NCBI GenBank assembly: GCA_019359015.1
Contig: JAHHID010000023.1
Span: forward strand, 18,606 to 82,605
Reading direction: 5' to 3'
Length of the DNA stretch: 64,000 bases
From: Spirirestis rafaelensis WJT71-NPBG6
GTDB lineage: Bacteria; Cyanobacteriota; Cyanobacteriia; Cyanobacteriales; Nostocaceae
The notes beneath the pieces were generated by a model. The model was not told the DNA's origin. It was given only the letters and a program-made list of their open reading frames with translations, and did no database searches. This document shows positions 46,732-57,014 of the stretch, in pieces (within the stretch, counting starts at the first letter, position 1; each line of letters begins with the position of its first letter). The translations under genes were made by a program, and so were the position numbers.

Positions 46732-47868
46732 ATGATGGTGTGCGAATATAAGCCCGGTTTGGAAGGCATTCCCGCCGCCGAATCCAGTATCAGCAATGTT
46801 GACGGGCAAAAGGGAATACTAGAATATCGTGGCATCAGAATTGAGGAACTAGCAGAAAAAAGTACATTTCTGGAAACTGCTTATCTGTTAATCTGGGGTC
46901 AGTTGCCCACATCAGATGAACTACAAGCGTTTGAGCATGAAGTTCGCCACCACAGACGGATAAAATACCGCATCCGTGACATGATGAAATGCTTTCCAGA
47001 AAGCGGTCATCCAATGGATGCTCTGCAAGCCTCAGCCGCAGCTTTAGGCTTGTTTTATTCGCGCCGCGACTTACATAACCCTGTGTACATTCGGGATGCA
47101 GTGGTTCGCTTGTTGGCAACCATTCCCACAATGGTAGCAGCGTTTCAGTTAATGCGAAAAGGTAACGATCCGGTGCGTCCTCGCGATGACCTGGATTACT
47201 CGGCTAACTTTCTCTATATGTTGAGCGAGAAAGAACCCGATCCGCTAGCGGCGCGAATTTTTGATGTCTGCTTGATACTTCATGCCGAGCATACAATGAA
47301 TGCTTCCACTTTCAGCGCGAGGGTGACAGCTTCTACCCTAACTGACCCCTACGCTGTGGTTGCAAGTGCAGTAGGAACCTTGGGAGGACCTTTGCACGGT
47401 GGGGCAAACGAAGAAGTAATTCAGATGTTAGAAGAAATTGGCTCGGTCGAGAACGTCCGTCCTTACTTAGAAGATTGTCTGCAACGCAAAGCCAAAATTA
47501 TGGGCTTTGGACATCGTGTTTACAAAGTGAAAGACCCGCGAGCCACGATTTTGCAAGACTTAGCACAGCAATTATTTGCGAAGTTTGGCAGTGACAAGTA
47601 CTATGACATCGCCGTTGAGATGGAACGGGTGGTAGAAGAGAAACTCGGTCATAAAGGAATTTATCCGAATGTTGACTTTTATTCGGGTTTGGTGTATGCG
47701 AAATTAGGAATTCCTATAGACTTGTTTACACCAATATTTGCGATCGCTCGTGTTGCCGGTTGGTTAGCTCACTGGAAAGAACAACTAGCAGAAAACCGCA
47801 TTTTCCGTCCTACCCAAGTTTACAACGGTCTGCACGAAATTGCTTACACCGCCATTGAAGAGCGTTAA
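46732..47868 (+). CDS. gltA: Citrate synthase
   Basis: 378 aa. Condenses acetyl-CoA and oxaloacetate at the entry of the (in cyanobacteria, modified) TCA cycle. Conserved motifs include GILEYRGIRIEELAEKSTF near the N-terminus, CLILHAEHTMNASTFSAR with one catalytic His, GGPLHGGANEEVIQM with the second, and IMGFGHRVYKVKDPRA. The length fits the short bacterial/Gram-positive type. ATG 46732 begins directly before the homology. Supplies 2-oxoglutarate for nitrogen assimilation. Confidence 0.95.
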   Translation: MMVCEYKPGLEGIPAAESSISNVDGQKGILEYRGIRIEELAEKSTFLETAYLLIWGQLPTSDELQAFEHEVRHHRRIKYRIRDMMKCFPESGHPMDALQASAAALGLFYSRRDLHNPVYIRDAVVRLLATIPTMVAAFQLMRKGNDPVRPRDDLDYSANFLYMLSEKEPDPLAARIFDVCLILHAEHTMNASTFSARVTASTLTDPYAVVASAVGTLGGPLHGGANEEVIQMLEEIGSVENVRPYLEDCLQRKAKIMGFGHRVYKVKDPRATILQDLAQQLFAKFGSDKYYDIAVEMERVVEEKLGHKGIYPNVDFYSGLVYAKLGIPIDLFTPIFAIARVAGWLAHWKEQLAENRIFRPTQVYNGLHEIAYTAIEER

Positions 47869-48234
47869 TGGGGATTTGAAGAGGGGGAAAGGGTCGTGGA
47901 TAAGAGGGGAAAAGGGGAAAGGAAAAAAGGGGAAAGGAATAAAAAAACTTTCTTTTCTTCCCTTTGCCCTTTACCCTTTAACCTTTTCCCCTGTGAAAAA
48001 ATGCCCCATGCCCCATGCCCCATGCCCATTGCCCCCAATCATTACCATAGGTAAAACTTCTCATTAGGTTGAGGAGGGCAAAAACCATCCGACGATATAC
48101 TAGGCATGGGAATTAGCAACAAATCTTCAATCAAGCGTCAACAACAGCAGAATTATTAATGGATAAATTTACAAATATTAACTCAAATTAATAGTTGTAA
48201 ATGGCAAAGACTCGATGACTTCAACAACGGAAAA
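47869..48234. repeat. Purine-rich and cccatgc tandem repeats between gltA and ndhA
   Basis: 366 bases. 47878-47945 is a purine run of ggggaaa-type units, answered by a pyrimidine run at 47950-47992 (ttccctttgccctttaccc), so a hairpin can form. 48001-48036 repeats atgcccc. The rest should contain the ndhA promoter. Confidence 0.75.
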
Positions 48235-49353
48235 ATGAATCCAGGAATTGACCTCCAAGGAACTTTTATTAAATCCCTCATGGATTTAGGGCTACCATCC
48301 GGCACAGCCAAAGCAATTTGGATGCCTCTGCCGATGATATTGATGCTCATTGGCGCAACAGTTGGTGTGCTGGTTTGTGTTTGGCTAGAACGGAAGATTT
48401 CCGCAGCCGCACAGCAGCGGATTGGACCTGAATACATAGGACCTTTAGGTTTATTGGCTCCTGTAGCCGATGGTCTGAAGCTGGTATTCAAAGAAGATGT
48501 TGTGCCCGCTCAGGCTGACCCCTGGCTGTTTACCCTCGGTCCAATCATCGTTGTGCTGCCAGTATTTCTGTCATATTTGATTGTGCCTTTTGGGCAGAAT
48601 ATTCTGATTAGCAATATTGGCACAGGAGTCTTTTTGTGGATCGCTTTATCTAGCGTTCAGCCGATTGGTTTGCTGATGGCTGGTTATGCCTCAAATAATA
48701 AATACTCCCTCTTAGGGGGGTTGCGGGCAGCAGCACAATCGATTAGTTATGAAATTCCTTTGGCGTTATCGGTGTTAGCGGTCGTCATGATGTCTAACAG
48801 CCTCAGCACCGTTGATATCGTCAATCAACAATCCGGTTACGGCATCTTGGGATGGAACGTTTGGCGGCAACCAGTCGGTTTCATGATCTTTTGGATATCT
48901 GCCCTAGCCGAATGTGAAAGATTGCCCTTTGACTTACCCGAAGCGGAAGAAGAACTAGTAGCAGGTTATCAGACTGAATACTCTGGGATGAAATTCGCCC
49001 TGTTCTACCTAAGTTCTTATGTCAACCTGGTGCTTTCTGCTTTGCTAGTATCAGTTTTATACCTAGGTGGCTGGGATTTTCCCATTCCACTTAACTTGAT
49101 TGCTAGCTGGGTAGGAGTCAGCGAGGCTAATCCCGTCTTGCAGATCATAGATGCCTCACTAGGCATCACCATGACTCTACTTAAGGCTTACTTCTTAGTC
49201 TTTCTCGCAATTCTGTTGCGCTGGACAGTGCCACGGGTTCGCATTGACCAATTGTTAGATTTAGGATGGAAATTCTTACTACCAATTGGGTTGGTTAACC
49301 TTCTATTAACCGCAGCGTTGAAACTAGCCTTTCCCGTTGCTTTTGGCGGCTAA
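48235..49353 (+). CDS. ndhA: NAD(P)H-quinone oxidoreductase subunit 1 (NdhA)
   Basis: 372 aa. Membrane subunit of the NDH-1 complex, next to the quinone cavity. The characteristic first loop [20 protein letters not shown] and [15 protein letters not shown] are present, as are [20 protein letters not shown] and [20 protein letters not shown]. About eight membrane helices. It opens the ndhA-I-G-E operon, the conserved cyanobacterial order, used in respiration and photosystem I cyclic flow. Confidence 0.96.
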   Translation: MNPGIDLQGTFIKSLMDLGLPSGTAKAIWMPLPMILMLIGATVGVLVCVWLERKISAAAQQRIGPEYIGPLGLLAPVADGLKLVFKEDVVPAQADPWLFTLGPIIVVLPVFLSYLIVPFGQNILISNIGTGVFLWIALSSVQPIGLLMAGYASNNKYSLLGGLRAAAQSISYEIPLALSVLAVVMMSNSLSTVDIVNQQSGYGILGWNVWRQPVGFMIFWISALAECERLPFDLPEAEEELVAGYQTEYSGMKFALFYLSSYVNLVLSALLVSVLYLGGWDFPIPLNLIASWVGVSEANPVLQIIDASLGITMTLLKAYFLVFLAILLRWTVPRVRIDQLLDLGWKFLLPIGLVNLLLTAALKLAFPVAFGG

Positions 49354-49433
49354 ACCAATTTTAGATTTTAGATTTTGGATTGATTCTGAAATCTAAAATC
49401 CAAAATCCAAAATTGATAAGAGAGAGACACAAA

Positions 49434-50018
49434 ATGCTAAAGTTCCTAAAACAAGTTGGTGATTACGCCAAAGAAACAGTACAAGCTGCTCGTTACATTG
49501 GTCAAGGTTTGTCTGTCACCTTCGACCACATGCAACGGCGTCCAGTAACCGTCCAGTATCCTTACGAAAAACTGATTCTTGGGGAGCGGTTTCGCGGTAG
49601 AATTCACTTTGAATTTGATAAGTGCATTGCATGCGAAGTGTGTGTCCGTGTTTGTCCAATTAACCTGCCTGTAGTTGATTGGGAATACGACAAGGCAAGC
49701 AAAAAGAAAAAGCTCAACCACTACAGCATCGACTTTGGAGTTTGTATCTTCTGCGGTAACTGCGTAGAATATTGCCCGACTAACTGTTTATCGATGACAG
49801 AAGAGTACGAACTTTCCACATACGATCGCCATGAATTGAACTTTGACAACGTGGCGTTAGGTCGTTTGCCTTATAAAGTCACAGACGACCCGATGGTAAC
49901 ACCGCTACGCGAACTGGTTTACCTACCCAAAGGCGTGATGCAACCCCACGGTTTGCCAGCTGATGCGCCTCGCGCCGGTGCCCGTCCAGAAGACCTTGTG
50001 GAACAGGAAAAATCATAA
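49434..50018 (+). CDS. ndhI: NAD(P)H-quinone oxidoreductase subunit I (NdhI)
   Basis: 194 aa from ATG 49434 (AGAGAGAC upstream); the frame opens at 49380 in a repeat-like sequence. Two 4Fe-4S motifs, [16 protein letters not shown] and [15 protein letters not shown], form the chain that carries electrons to quinone in the peripheral arm. The C-terminus, after [15 protein letters not shown], is a short polar tail. About 80 bases after ndhA, with small direct repeats (aaaatccaaaat) in the gap. Confidence 0.96.
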   Translation: MLKFLKQVGDYAKETVQAARYIGQGLSVTFDHMQRRPVTVQYPYEKLILGERFRGRIHFEFDKCIACEVCVRVCPINLPVVDWEYDKASKKKKLNHYSIDFGVCIFCGNCVEYCPTNCLSMTEEYELSTYDRHELNFDNVALGRLPYKVTDDPMVTPLRELVYLPKGVMQPHGLPADAPRAGARPEDLVEQEKS

Positions 50019-50118
50019 TGTTAGTGGTTAGTGGTTAGTTGATAGTAGATAGCCGATAGTAGAACAAGTAACAGCTAACAATTAACAATTAACGACTAAC
50101 AACTAACAATTAACAACC
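50019..50118. repeat. Short tandem repeat block within the ndh operon
   Basis: Degenerate heptamers (ttagtgg, gatagta, aacaatt, aacaact) separate ndhI from ndhG. They may form a weak hairpin between the ttagt and aacta halves. Confidence 0.75.
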
Positions 50119-50136
50119 GACTGAGGACAAAAAACA

Positions 50137-50784
50137 GTGAATCTAGCGGAAGGAGTACAAATTGTTTCCTTTGGCATACTGGCAGTGATGATGGTAGGGT
50201 CAGCGCTTGGTGTAGTGCTGTTCTCAAACATTGTCTATTCTGCCTTTATGTTGGCAGGCGTATTTATTAGTATTGCTGGCTTGTATCTGTTGCTTAATGG
50301 TGACTTCGTAGCCTCAGCGCAATTGCTAGTTTACGTCGGTGCGGTGAACGTGCTGATTTTGTTTGCCATTATGTTGGTGAATAAACGGGAAGATTTTGTG
50401 CCGTTTGCCAATGCTTGGATACGTAAAGCACTAACGGGGCTTGTCAGTCTGGGATTGTTTGGCTTGTTGAGTACGATGGTTTTAGCGACACCTTGGAGTT
50501 ACTCAACTCCTGTTATTGGTGGTGAAAGTTCCATCGTTTTGATTGGTGAGCATTTCTTTACTGACTTTTTGCTACCTTTTGAACTCGCTTCCGTTTTGTT
50601 GCTGATGGCAATGGTGGGAGCAATTATTTTGGCACGTCGTGAGTATTTGCCAGAGCCATTATCATCTGGATTGCCGCAAACCATTTTAACTTTGCCAGAA
50701 CGCCCCAGAAAATTGGTATCGGCTGGTACTAGCCTTAGTTCAGATGATACTGATAGTTATCGTGGTGATTCTCGTCGCGAATAA
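50137..50784 (+). CDS. ndhG: NAD(P)H-quinone oxidoreductase subunit 6 (NdhG)
   Basis: 215 aa from GTG 50137. Five hydrophobic segments, including VSFGILAVMMVGSALGVVLF, a conserved ALGVVLFSNIVYSAFMLAGV block and LLVYVGAVNVLILFAIMLVN, the region that carries the pi-bulge helix of complex I subunit J. The last 40 residues are polar. NDH-1 membrane arm, third gene of the operon. Confidence 0.95.
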   Translation: MNLAEGVQIVSFGILAVMMVGSALGVVLFSNIVYSAFMLAGVFISIAGLYLLLNGDFVASAQLLVYVGAVNVLILFAIMLVNKREDFVPFANAWIRKALTGLVSLGLFGLLSTMVLATPWSYSTPVIGGESSIVLIGEHFFTDFLLPFELASVLLLMAMVGAIILARREYLPEPLSSGLPQTILTLPERPRKLVSAGTSLSSDDTDSYRGDSRRE

Positions 50785-50803
50785 TTGACGAACTCTACCT
50801 GTC

Positions 50804-50833
50804 GTAGAGACGTTCGGTCCGGAACGTCTCTAC
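50804..50833. repeat. gtagagacgtt hairpin between ndhG and ndhE
   Basis: Inverted repeat gtagagacgttc / gaacgtctctac with a six-base loop. A second copy of the family lies at 58022-58051. In this place it may act as an RNA-stability hairpin or partial terminator in the operon. Confidence 0.8.
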
Positions 50834-50889
50834 AATATGTGTCCTAACTGAGGACATGATATAGCAACTAACAACCAACAAACAAATTC

Positions 50890-51195
50890 ATGCAACTCCA
50901 GTACTTTTTATTACTAGCAGCGGCTTTGTTCTGTATTGGCATCTTTGGCTTGATTACTAGCCGTAACGCCGTGCGGGTGCTGATGTCGATTGAGTTGATG
51001 TTGAATGCTGTTAATCTGAATTTAATGGCATTTTCCAACTTCCTAGACTCAACATTAATTAAAGGTCAGGTTTTTACAGTATTTGTGATTACCGTGGCAG
51101 CTGCTGAAGCGGCAGTTGGTTTAGCGATCGTGCTTGCCATTTATCGCAACCGCGATACTGTGGACATGGAACAGTTTAATCTTCTGAAGTGGTAA
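50890..51195 (+). CDS. ndhE: NAD(P)H-quinone oxidoreductase subunit 4L (NdhE)
   Basis: 101 aa, three membrane helices. The pattern [35 protein letters not shown] and [20 protein letters not shown] includes the two conserved Glu residues in helices 2 and 3 thought to take part in proton transfer. Last ndh gene of the operon; NAD kinase starts six bases after its stop. Confidence 0.96.
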   Translation: MQLQYFLLLAAALFCIGIFGLITSRNAVRVLMSIELMLNAVNLNLMAFSNFLDSTLIKGQVFTVFVITVAAAEAAVGLAIVLAIYRNRDTVDMEQFNLLKW

Positions 51196-51201
51196 TATGA
51201 A

Positions 51202-52125
51202 GTGCAACTCAAGCAAGTAATCATTGCTTATAAAGCCAGAGATGCCCAAAGCAAACGCTGGGCTGAAATCTGTGCCAAGCAACTCGAAGACCGCCAATGC
51301 CACGTGTTAATTGGACCCAGTGGACCAAAAGACAATCCTTATCCGGTGTTTTTGGCTTCTGTAGGGCAACCAATCGATCTGGCTGTGGTACTTGGCGGTG
51401 ATGGTACTGTTTTAACTGGTGCAAGACATTTAGCCGCAGCTGGTATCCCAATTCTGGCGGTGAATGTGGGAGGTCATCTGGGGTTTTTAACTGAGTCGGT
51501 AGAAGAATTTCAGGATACAGAGAAGGTTTGGGATCGGCTGCTGGAGGATCGCTATGCTATCCAGCGGCGAATGATGCTACAAGCTGCGGTATATGAGGGA
51601 CATGGGACAAATATAGAACCTGTTACCGAACGCTACCTGGCTTTGAATGACATGAGTATTAAACCTGCTTCTGCCGATCGCATGATCACTTCAATTTTAG
51701 AAATGGAAATTGATGGTGAAATTGTCGATCAGTATCAAGGAGATGGTTTGGTTTTAGCTACTCCCACAGGTTCGACTGGTTACACCGTTTCTGCCAATGG
51801 TCCGATTATGCACGATGGTATGGAAGCGATTACCATCACTCCCATTTGTCCGATGAGTCTTTCTAGTCGTCCTTTGGTATTACCTCCCGGTTCCGTTGTC
51901 AGCATCTGGCCCTTGGGGGATTATGAGTTAAGTACCAAGCTTTGGATGGATGGGGTTTTAGCTACTTCGATTTGGCCCGGACACCGTGTTGATGTGCGGA
52001 TGGCGGATTGTCGCTCTAAGTTTATTATTCTGCGGGAAAATTATTCCTACTATCAAACGCTGCGAGAAAAATTATTGTGGACGGGGACAAGGATTCGCTA
52101 CAGTAATAATAATCAGCACAATTGA
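51202..52125 (+). CDS. nadK: NAD kinase
   Basis: 307 aa from GTG 51202. Makes NADP+ from NAD+ and ATP. The conserved LGGDGTVLTGARHLA motif near residue 75 is followed by NVGGHLGFLTE, the substrate-binding LALNDMSIKPAS, and ATPTGSTGYTVSANGPIMH. It is only six bases after ndhE, which suggests cotranscription with the NDH-1 operon, a sensible link of NADPH supply to its use. Cyanobacteria usually have two NAD kinases; this one is the type next to ndhE. Confidence 0.93.
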   Translation: MQLKQVIIAYKARDAQSKRWAEICAKQLEDRQCHVLIGPSGPKDNPYPVFLASVGQPIDLAVVLGGDGTVLTGARHLAAAGIPILAVNVGGHLGFLTESVEEFQDTEKVWDRLLEDRYAIQRRMMLQAAVYEGHGTNIEPVTERYLALNDMSIKPASADRMITSILEMEIDGEIVDQYQGDGLVLATPTGSTGYTVSANGPIMHDGMEAITITPICPMSLSSRPLVLPPGSVVSIWPLGDYELSTKLWMDGVLATSIWPGHRVDVRMADCRSKFIILRENYSYYQTLREKLLWTGTRIRYSNNNQHN

Positions 52126-52695
52126 TAGAGCCAGAGTCAAAAGCGATCGCAGTTGTTCACTCAACAAAAATAACATGCGATCGCTTAACAAGTTAATAAT
52201 TGGCAGCTTCATCTTCAAATTTGACTACACATACGGGGAAACTGCATCTACTTCAAGTTACCCAGATAAAAAGTAGTTTTGAGTTATTTGATACAACGCC
52301 CGCCACATTCTTTTAAGGCTGAATTAAGGTAATACCAATTCTATGTGAGGTTGCGCTTTATTGCGCTGCGCCAAGCGCACGCTATGCGAACAGGCTTGAA
52401 GCCTGGATGCCAGGTGCTACAACGGTCGTGTTCCTCCGCAACGCACTGGCTCGGCTACACAAAAAGAGCTGCTTACTTTGTCTACGACACGCACTCGCGT
52501 TCGTGGGCTAATTAGGCGCATCTTCATATAGAAACGGTATAAGGTATTATCGCTAATGTGCCAAATTAGGTTACTGTCAAAGTAAGGTTGGTGATGTTTT
52601 ATAACTAATGGCTCTCTGTGACTACGCGAGCAAGCCTCATCTATTTAATTCACCTACCTGGGTGATTTTTTTTGAACAACTTCTTGGGATTGGTT
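52126..52695. other. Repeat-rich intergenic region, no gene
   Basis: About 570 bases. Contains HIP1 sites, a palindromic block at 52360-52410 (gcttgaagcctgg), an inverted copy of the 183-223 palindrome at 52409-52450, and a gacacgcactcgcgttcg segment also seen near 30080. No ORF or RNA gene was recognised. Confidence 0.6.
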
Positions 52696-54312
52696 ATGCA
52701 CCATTTTAAACTTGCTCCCAGTTGGTTGCGATTTTTAATTGTTGTCTTGTTGGTGATAGGTATATTCTTTCGTTTTGTTAACCTAGAGCGTAAAGTTTAC
52801 TGGCATGATGAAACTTATACCTCATTGCGGATTTCTGGTTACACAGTAAAAGAAGTGAGGCAGCAACTTTTTAATAATCGTGTAATTACGGGGACATATT
52901 TTGATAAGTACCAACGTCCCAACCCAGAAAAAAACTTAGGTGACACAATTAAATCTTTAGCAATAGAAGATCCACAGCATCCACCACTTTATTACATAAT
53001 AGCTAGATTTTGGGTGCAAATCTTTGGCAATTCGGTAACAGCAATTAGAAGTTTGTCTGCTTTTATCAGCTTGCTGGTGTTTCCCTGCGTCTACTGGTTA
53101 TGCAAAGAATTATTTAGGGTACCATTGTCTGTTCCTTTTATAGCGATCGCTCTTGTGGCAATCTCCCCGATTCATCTTGTATATGCTCAAGAAGCACGAG
53201 AATATATGCTTTGGGCAGTAACTATATTACTATCTAGCGCGTCACTGCTGCGAGCAATTCGATTAGAATCAAAAAGTAAAGAGTTAACCAAAAAAGAGCA
53301 AGCGTCAAATTCGATTTTTACATGGGGCATTTATGGAGCCACTTTAGCACTAAGCTTATATACATTTTTATTAAGTGGATTTGTCGCAGTTGCTCATGCT
53401 ATTTACATACTTACTGTTGCTGAATTTAAGTTTACTAAAACAGTAAAAGCTTATCTTTTGGCTTCGCTGGCAGGCTTTTTAGCCTTTCTGCCTTGGATGT
53501 TGGTTGTGTTGTTCAACTTCTATCAATTGGAATCGGTAACATCTTGGACAAAGACGCAAACTAATTTTTTCACTTTAATTCAATCTTGGTTAATTCAGTT
53601 AAGCCATATTTTCTTTGATTTTAACTTTGGGTTTGAAAATCCCCTCAGCTATTTCATTACACCAGTTATTTTAATATTCGTTGGCTATGCAATTTACTTT
53701 CTTTGTCGGACAACTAACGAAAAAAGCTGGTTATTTCTTGTTTTGTTGATTGCCGTGCCAGCACTACCTTTAATCTTCGCCGATTTGCTGTTTGGGGGTA
53801 TACGCTCATTAAGCGATCGCTATTTATTCCCTTCTTACCTAGGTATTGAAATTGCTGTTGCTTATCTGTTAGCAACTCAGATATATAGCGGGAGTTTAGC
53901 GCGTCGGCAAATCTGGCAAATAATTACAGTGCTAGTAATTACCTGCGGAATGATTTCTTGTGGGGTCAATTCTCAAGCCCAAACTTGGTGGAGTAAGGTA
54001 ATTAGTTCTGGGAATCCACAAGTTGCCACAATCATCAATCAAGCTTCTCGTCCACTTTTAATTAGTGATTCTTTTGGCATTAATTATGGAAATGTCTTTT
54101 CTCTCAGCTATCTTTTAGAGCCAAAAGTGCGCTTTCAGTTGGTGAAAGAAGAAAAGATACCTAAAATTTCTAATCAATTTACAGATGTATTTTTCCTAAA
54201 TCCGGCAAAGAATTTCCGAAACAAAATAGAAACGAACTATAAATCTAAACTAAATGTTGTTTATAAAGATAATTATTATTCGCTTTGGAAACTAGCAAAA
54301 CCCCGTATCTAA
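52696..54312 (+). CDS. Membrane glycosyltransferase, family 39-like
   Basis: 538 aa from ATG 52696 (a TTG at 52672 also possible). Roughly eleven hydrophobic segments. The first periplasmic loop has the acidic catalytic-type motif YWHDETYTSLRISGY, followed by EDPQHPPLYYIIARFW and AQEAREYMLW, typical of polyprenyl-phosphate-dependent transferases (PMT/ArnT-like). The C-terminal soluble part (FQLVKEEKIPKISNQ) is about 80 residues. Such enzymes move sugars from lipid carriers to proteins or lipids. The acceptor is unknown. AT-rich, single gene. Confidence 0.8.
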   Translation: MHHFKLAPSWLRFLIVVLLVIGIFFRFVNLERKVYWHDETYTSLRISGYTVKEVRQQLFNNRVITGTYFDKYQRPNPEKNLGDTIKSLAIEDPQHPPLYYIIARFWVQIFGNSVTAIRSLSAFISLLVFPCVYWLCKELFRVPLSVPFIAIALVAISPIHLVYAQEAREYMLWAVTILLSSASLLRAIRLESKSKELTKKEQASNSIFTWGIYGATLALSLYTFLLSGFVAVAHAIYILTVAEFKFTKTVKAYLLASLAGFLAFLPWMLVVLFNFYQLESVTSWTKTQTNFFTLIQSWLIQLSHIFFDFNFGFENPLSYFITPVILIFVGYAIYFLCRTTNEKSWLFLVLLIAVPALPLIFADLLFGGIRSLSDRYLFPSYLGIEIAVAYLLATQIYSGSLARRQIWQIITVLVITCGMISCGVNSQAQTWWSKVISSGNPQVATIINQASRPLLISDSFGINYGNVFSLSYLLEPKVRFQLVKEEKIPKISNQFTDVFFLNPAKNFRNKIETNYKSKLNVVYKDNYYSLWKLAKPRI

Positions 54313-54382
54313 CGCTAAGGTAATATTTCCGTTTAAAATAATGAAGCGATATATAGCAGTCCTAAATGATTCGTGGAAAAAT

Positions 54383-54417
54383 CAGATCCCCGACTTCTCT
54401 AAAATATAGGGGATCTG
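54383..54417 (+). terminator. Hairpin after the glycosyltransferase gene
   Basis: cagatcccc / ggggatctg with a 17-base loop, 70 bases after the stop. It lacks a long T-run, so its role as terminator is only likely. The agatccccgactt arm is a repeat known in similar genomes. Confidence 0.5.
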
Positions 54418-54707
54418 AAGAAGCTTAATATTGACCTTTTTTGAATTCAAAATTCACACATTCAAAATTTACGCCTGAATAAATAAAATAATTTTGAATT
54501 AATTTAGGGTTCAAGCCCCCACGGGAGTGTCTTTTTTTGAATTTTTAATTTTGAATGGGAGCGGAGCGACTTGACTTTGGGAATAGGATTGCGATAGTTG
54601 GTAAAAACTGATAACAAAACTTCAACCAATTCTCAGCTTAAATTAATTTTGTTAGGGGGATCAGGCTTTAAAGTTACATTAGAGACGAAAGAAAGGACAT
54701 TAAAGCC
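54418..54707. other. Intergenic region, no gene
   Basis: AT-rich with degenerate aattcaaaatt units near 54440-54500. The last 60 bases before the DM13 gene (gttacattagagacgaaag) probably include its promoter and a GAAAGGA ribosome site. Confidence 0.5.
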
Positions 54708-55184
54708 ATGAAGTTCAAGTTTTTAGCAATTTTGGGTGTTGCTCTTGTTTTAAACGTAAGCTATGGAAAAGAGGCAAGCGCCAAGCAACTAACTACACAG
54801 ATGCAATATTCAACAACTGCAAGCACTTCTGTTGCACAGATTAAGCAAGGAGCCGGTGATTCTGGAACTTTTAAAGCTGGAGAACACCCTACTCAAGGTA
54901 CGGTTCGCGTAGTTACCGAAAAGGGAAAGCGCTATCTAGAGTTTGGTCAAGGTTTCAAAACTGATAATGGTCCCGATTTATATGTGATTTTGCATCGTTC
55001 GGATGCACCTCCAGTATCGGGTATTAAAAAGAAAGATTATGTAAGCCTTGCCCGTTTACAAAAGACAAGCGGTGCTCAACGCTATTCCCTTCCTGACAAT
55101 GTTAATTTAGCAGACTTTCGTTCTGTGGCGGTATGGTGTCGTAAATTCAATGCTACTTTTGGTTACGCACCTTTAAACAAATAG
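54708..55184 (+). CDS. Exported DM13-domain protein
   Basis: 158 aa. N-terminal signal peptide (KFKFLAILGVALVLNVSYG, cleavage probably after EASA). The rest is a DM13 domain: GTFKAGEHPTQGTVRVVTEK, YLEFGQGFKTDNGPDLYVIL, HRSD, VSLARLQKTSGAQRYSLPDN and the conserved Cys in SVAVWCRKFNATFGYAPL. DM13 domains have been proposed to take part in redox or electron-transfer reactions outside the cytoplasm. Good ribosome site (GAAAGGAC). Single gene. Confidence 0.88.
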   Translation: MKFKFLAILGVALVLNVSYGKEASAKQLTTQMQYSTTASTSVAQIKQGAGDSGTFKAGEHPTQGTVRVVTEKGKRYLEFGQGFKTDNGPDLYVILHRSDAPPVSGIKKKDYVSLARLQKTSGAQRYSLPDNVNLADFRSVAVWCRKFNATFGYAPLNK

Positions 55185-55580
55185 TTATACTGTGAGTAAC
55201 AACGATGAAAGAGATAATTCCTAATTAGATTTGTGAGTTAGGATTTAGGAGTTAAGTAGAGTAGAGCGAATAAAAGATTATTGTCGGTGTACTTTCTCTT
55301 GGTCGTAATTTTAGGTTTCATTATATCGGATTATATCTTGCAAATACCCTGGAAGGGTAGGGCGTTGATCCTAGAAAGCTCCGAAGTTGCGATCAAAACA
55401 AGTCTGCGGATGCTTATGCCTTGCAAAATATAAGTTTAACTATGCTTATATACTTGCTGATTCATACTAGGTTGGGCACGCAAATGGCTACCTAAAATAC
55501 AATGACAAGAAGTATTCAGCCGAATTCGATATTACTGTTAACTCTTTAATATTAAATCCTAACTATAGGCGAGCATAAGA
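55185..55580. other. Intergenic region, no gene recognised
   Basis: 396 bases between two plus-strand genes. Only a small palindrome (ccctggaagggtaggg) near 55350 was noted. Confidence 0.45.
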
Positions 55581-57014
55581 GTGAATCAAATTAAAAAGTA
55601 TTGGCGAAATATTGACCCCTTTTCATTGCGGGTGCGTTTAACAATTGGTGTTGCTGTCGTTTCAGCTTTGGGATTAGGTAGCTTCGCTACCTGGACGAGT
55701 TGGAAAATGCAACAAATTTTGATTGACAGTCATAAACATAATATTGAACAAATTGCTACACGTTTACCAGTGTATGTCCAAGTTGATCGTGAAATGATGC
55801 CATCAGAAGCACGGTTGCAAAAAGCAATTAATAACTTAACTAGTACAAATACATTGTTATGGGTAAAAAATCCAGGAAACAAAATACTCGCAAAATCTAC
55901 CATTGGGAATTTGCTATCTGATTCTACAGCAACTAAGTTAATGTCTTTGGCAGATATGCCGACTAAACCCAAGGTTTACAAAATTAATCAACGCTACTTT
56001 CTTTTATATTGCAATACCTTGCGCGTGCAGGGCAAAGTGCTAGGAAATTTGTTCGTTGTGCAGGATATTACCTACGAACAAAGGCTGTTTCAAACAATGT
56101 TGAAGAGTTTGAGTATTGCCAGTATTTTGACGATTATCATAATTTCTATAGCGATCGCATTTTATATTAAACATTCTTTGCAACCTCTGCGCCAGCTTAG
56201 TCAAATGACTGAAGTGATTTCTGCTGAAGATTTACCAGAAGCGCATTTATATCTTGATAATGCACCTAGCGAAGTTAAAGAACTAGCGCAAACATTTAAT
56301 ACTATGTTATCTCGCCTCTCTCAATCTTGGGAGCAAGAGCGACAATTCGTTAGTAATGTTTCTCACGAATTACGCACGCCGTTAACTATTGTACATGGTT
56401 ACTTGCAAAGCGTACTGCGACGGCAAAATAACTTAACAGAAATTCAACGAGAAGCTTTAGAAACAGCTGCATCCGAAGCAGAACGCACGATTCGCCTTTT
56501 ACAGGAATTACTTGACTTAGCACGGGCAGATAGTGGTTATTTGCATTTTCGGATACAGCCTTGCGTACTAAATGACTTGGTTGCAGAAGTTGTGACTATG
56601 GCAGAACAGTATAGCGATCGCCAAATTATAGTTGAATCAGAAAATAGCTCAATTGAGGTCAAAGCAGATTACAACCGCCTCATACAAGTATTGCTTAATT
56701 TAGTAGATAATGCTGTTAAATATTCGCAACCCGATACAACCGTGATTGTGAAATTATATCAACAAGAAGAATCGGCAATTATTCAAATTCGCGACAAAGG
56801 TTATGGAATTCCTTTACAACAGCAATCGCGGATTTTTGATAGATTTTACCGTGTGGATGAAGCGCGTACAAGTTCCACTGGGGGTTATGGTTTGGGGTTG
56901 TCGATTGTGAAGACACTTGTCGAGGGGATGGATGGAAGTGTCACAGTGCGATCGCGTTTAAGTGAAGGAAGTGTGTTTACAGTCACTTTGCCTGCCTACC
57001 GATTACCAGATTGA
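55581..57014 (+). CDS. Sensor histidine kinase
   Basis: 477 aa. Two membrane helices (VRLTIGVAVVSALGLGSFAT at about 18-38 and LSIASILTIIIISIAIAFYI at about 173-193) flank an extracytoplasmic sensor region. Then HAMP (LRQLSQMTEVISAEDLPEA), HisKA with phospho-His in FVSNVSHELRTPLTIVHGYL, and HATPase with LLNLVDNAVKYSQP, IRDKGYGIPL and GGYGLGLSIVKTLVEG. No response-regulator gene lies next to it, so the partner is unknown. Its start GTG 55581 has no strong ribosome site (AGGCGAG upstream). Confidence 0.92.
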   Translation: MNQIKKYWRNIDPFSLRVRLTIGVAVVSALGLGSFATWTSWKMQQILIDSHKHNIEQIATRLPVYVQVDREMMPSEARLQKAINNLTSTNTLLWVKNPGNKILAKSTIGNLLSDSTATKLMSLADMPTKPKVYKINQRYFLLYCNTLRVQGKVLGNLFVVQDITYEQRLFQTMLKSLSIASILTIIIISIAIAFYIKHSLQPLRQLSQMTEVISAEDLPEAHLYLDNAPSEVKELAQTFNTMLSRLSQSWEQERQFVSNVSHELRTPLTIVHGYLQSVLRRQNNLTEIQREALETAASEAERTIRLLQELLDLARADSGYLHFRIQPCVLNDLVAEVVTMAEQYSDRQIIVESENSSIEVKADYNRLIQVLLNLVDNAVKYSQPDTTVIVKLYQQEESAIIQIRDKGYGIPLQQQSRIFDRFYRVDEARTSSTGGYGLGLSIVKTLVEGMDGSVTVRSRLSEGSVFTVTLPAYRLPD

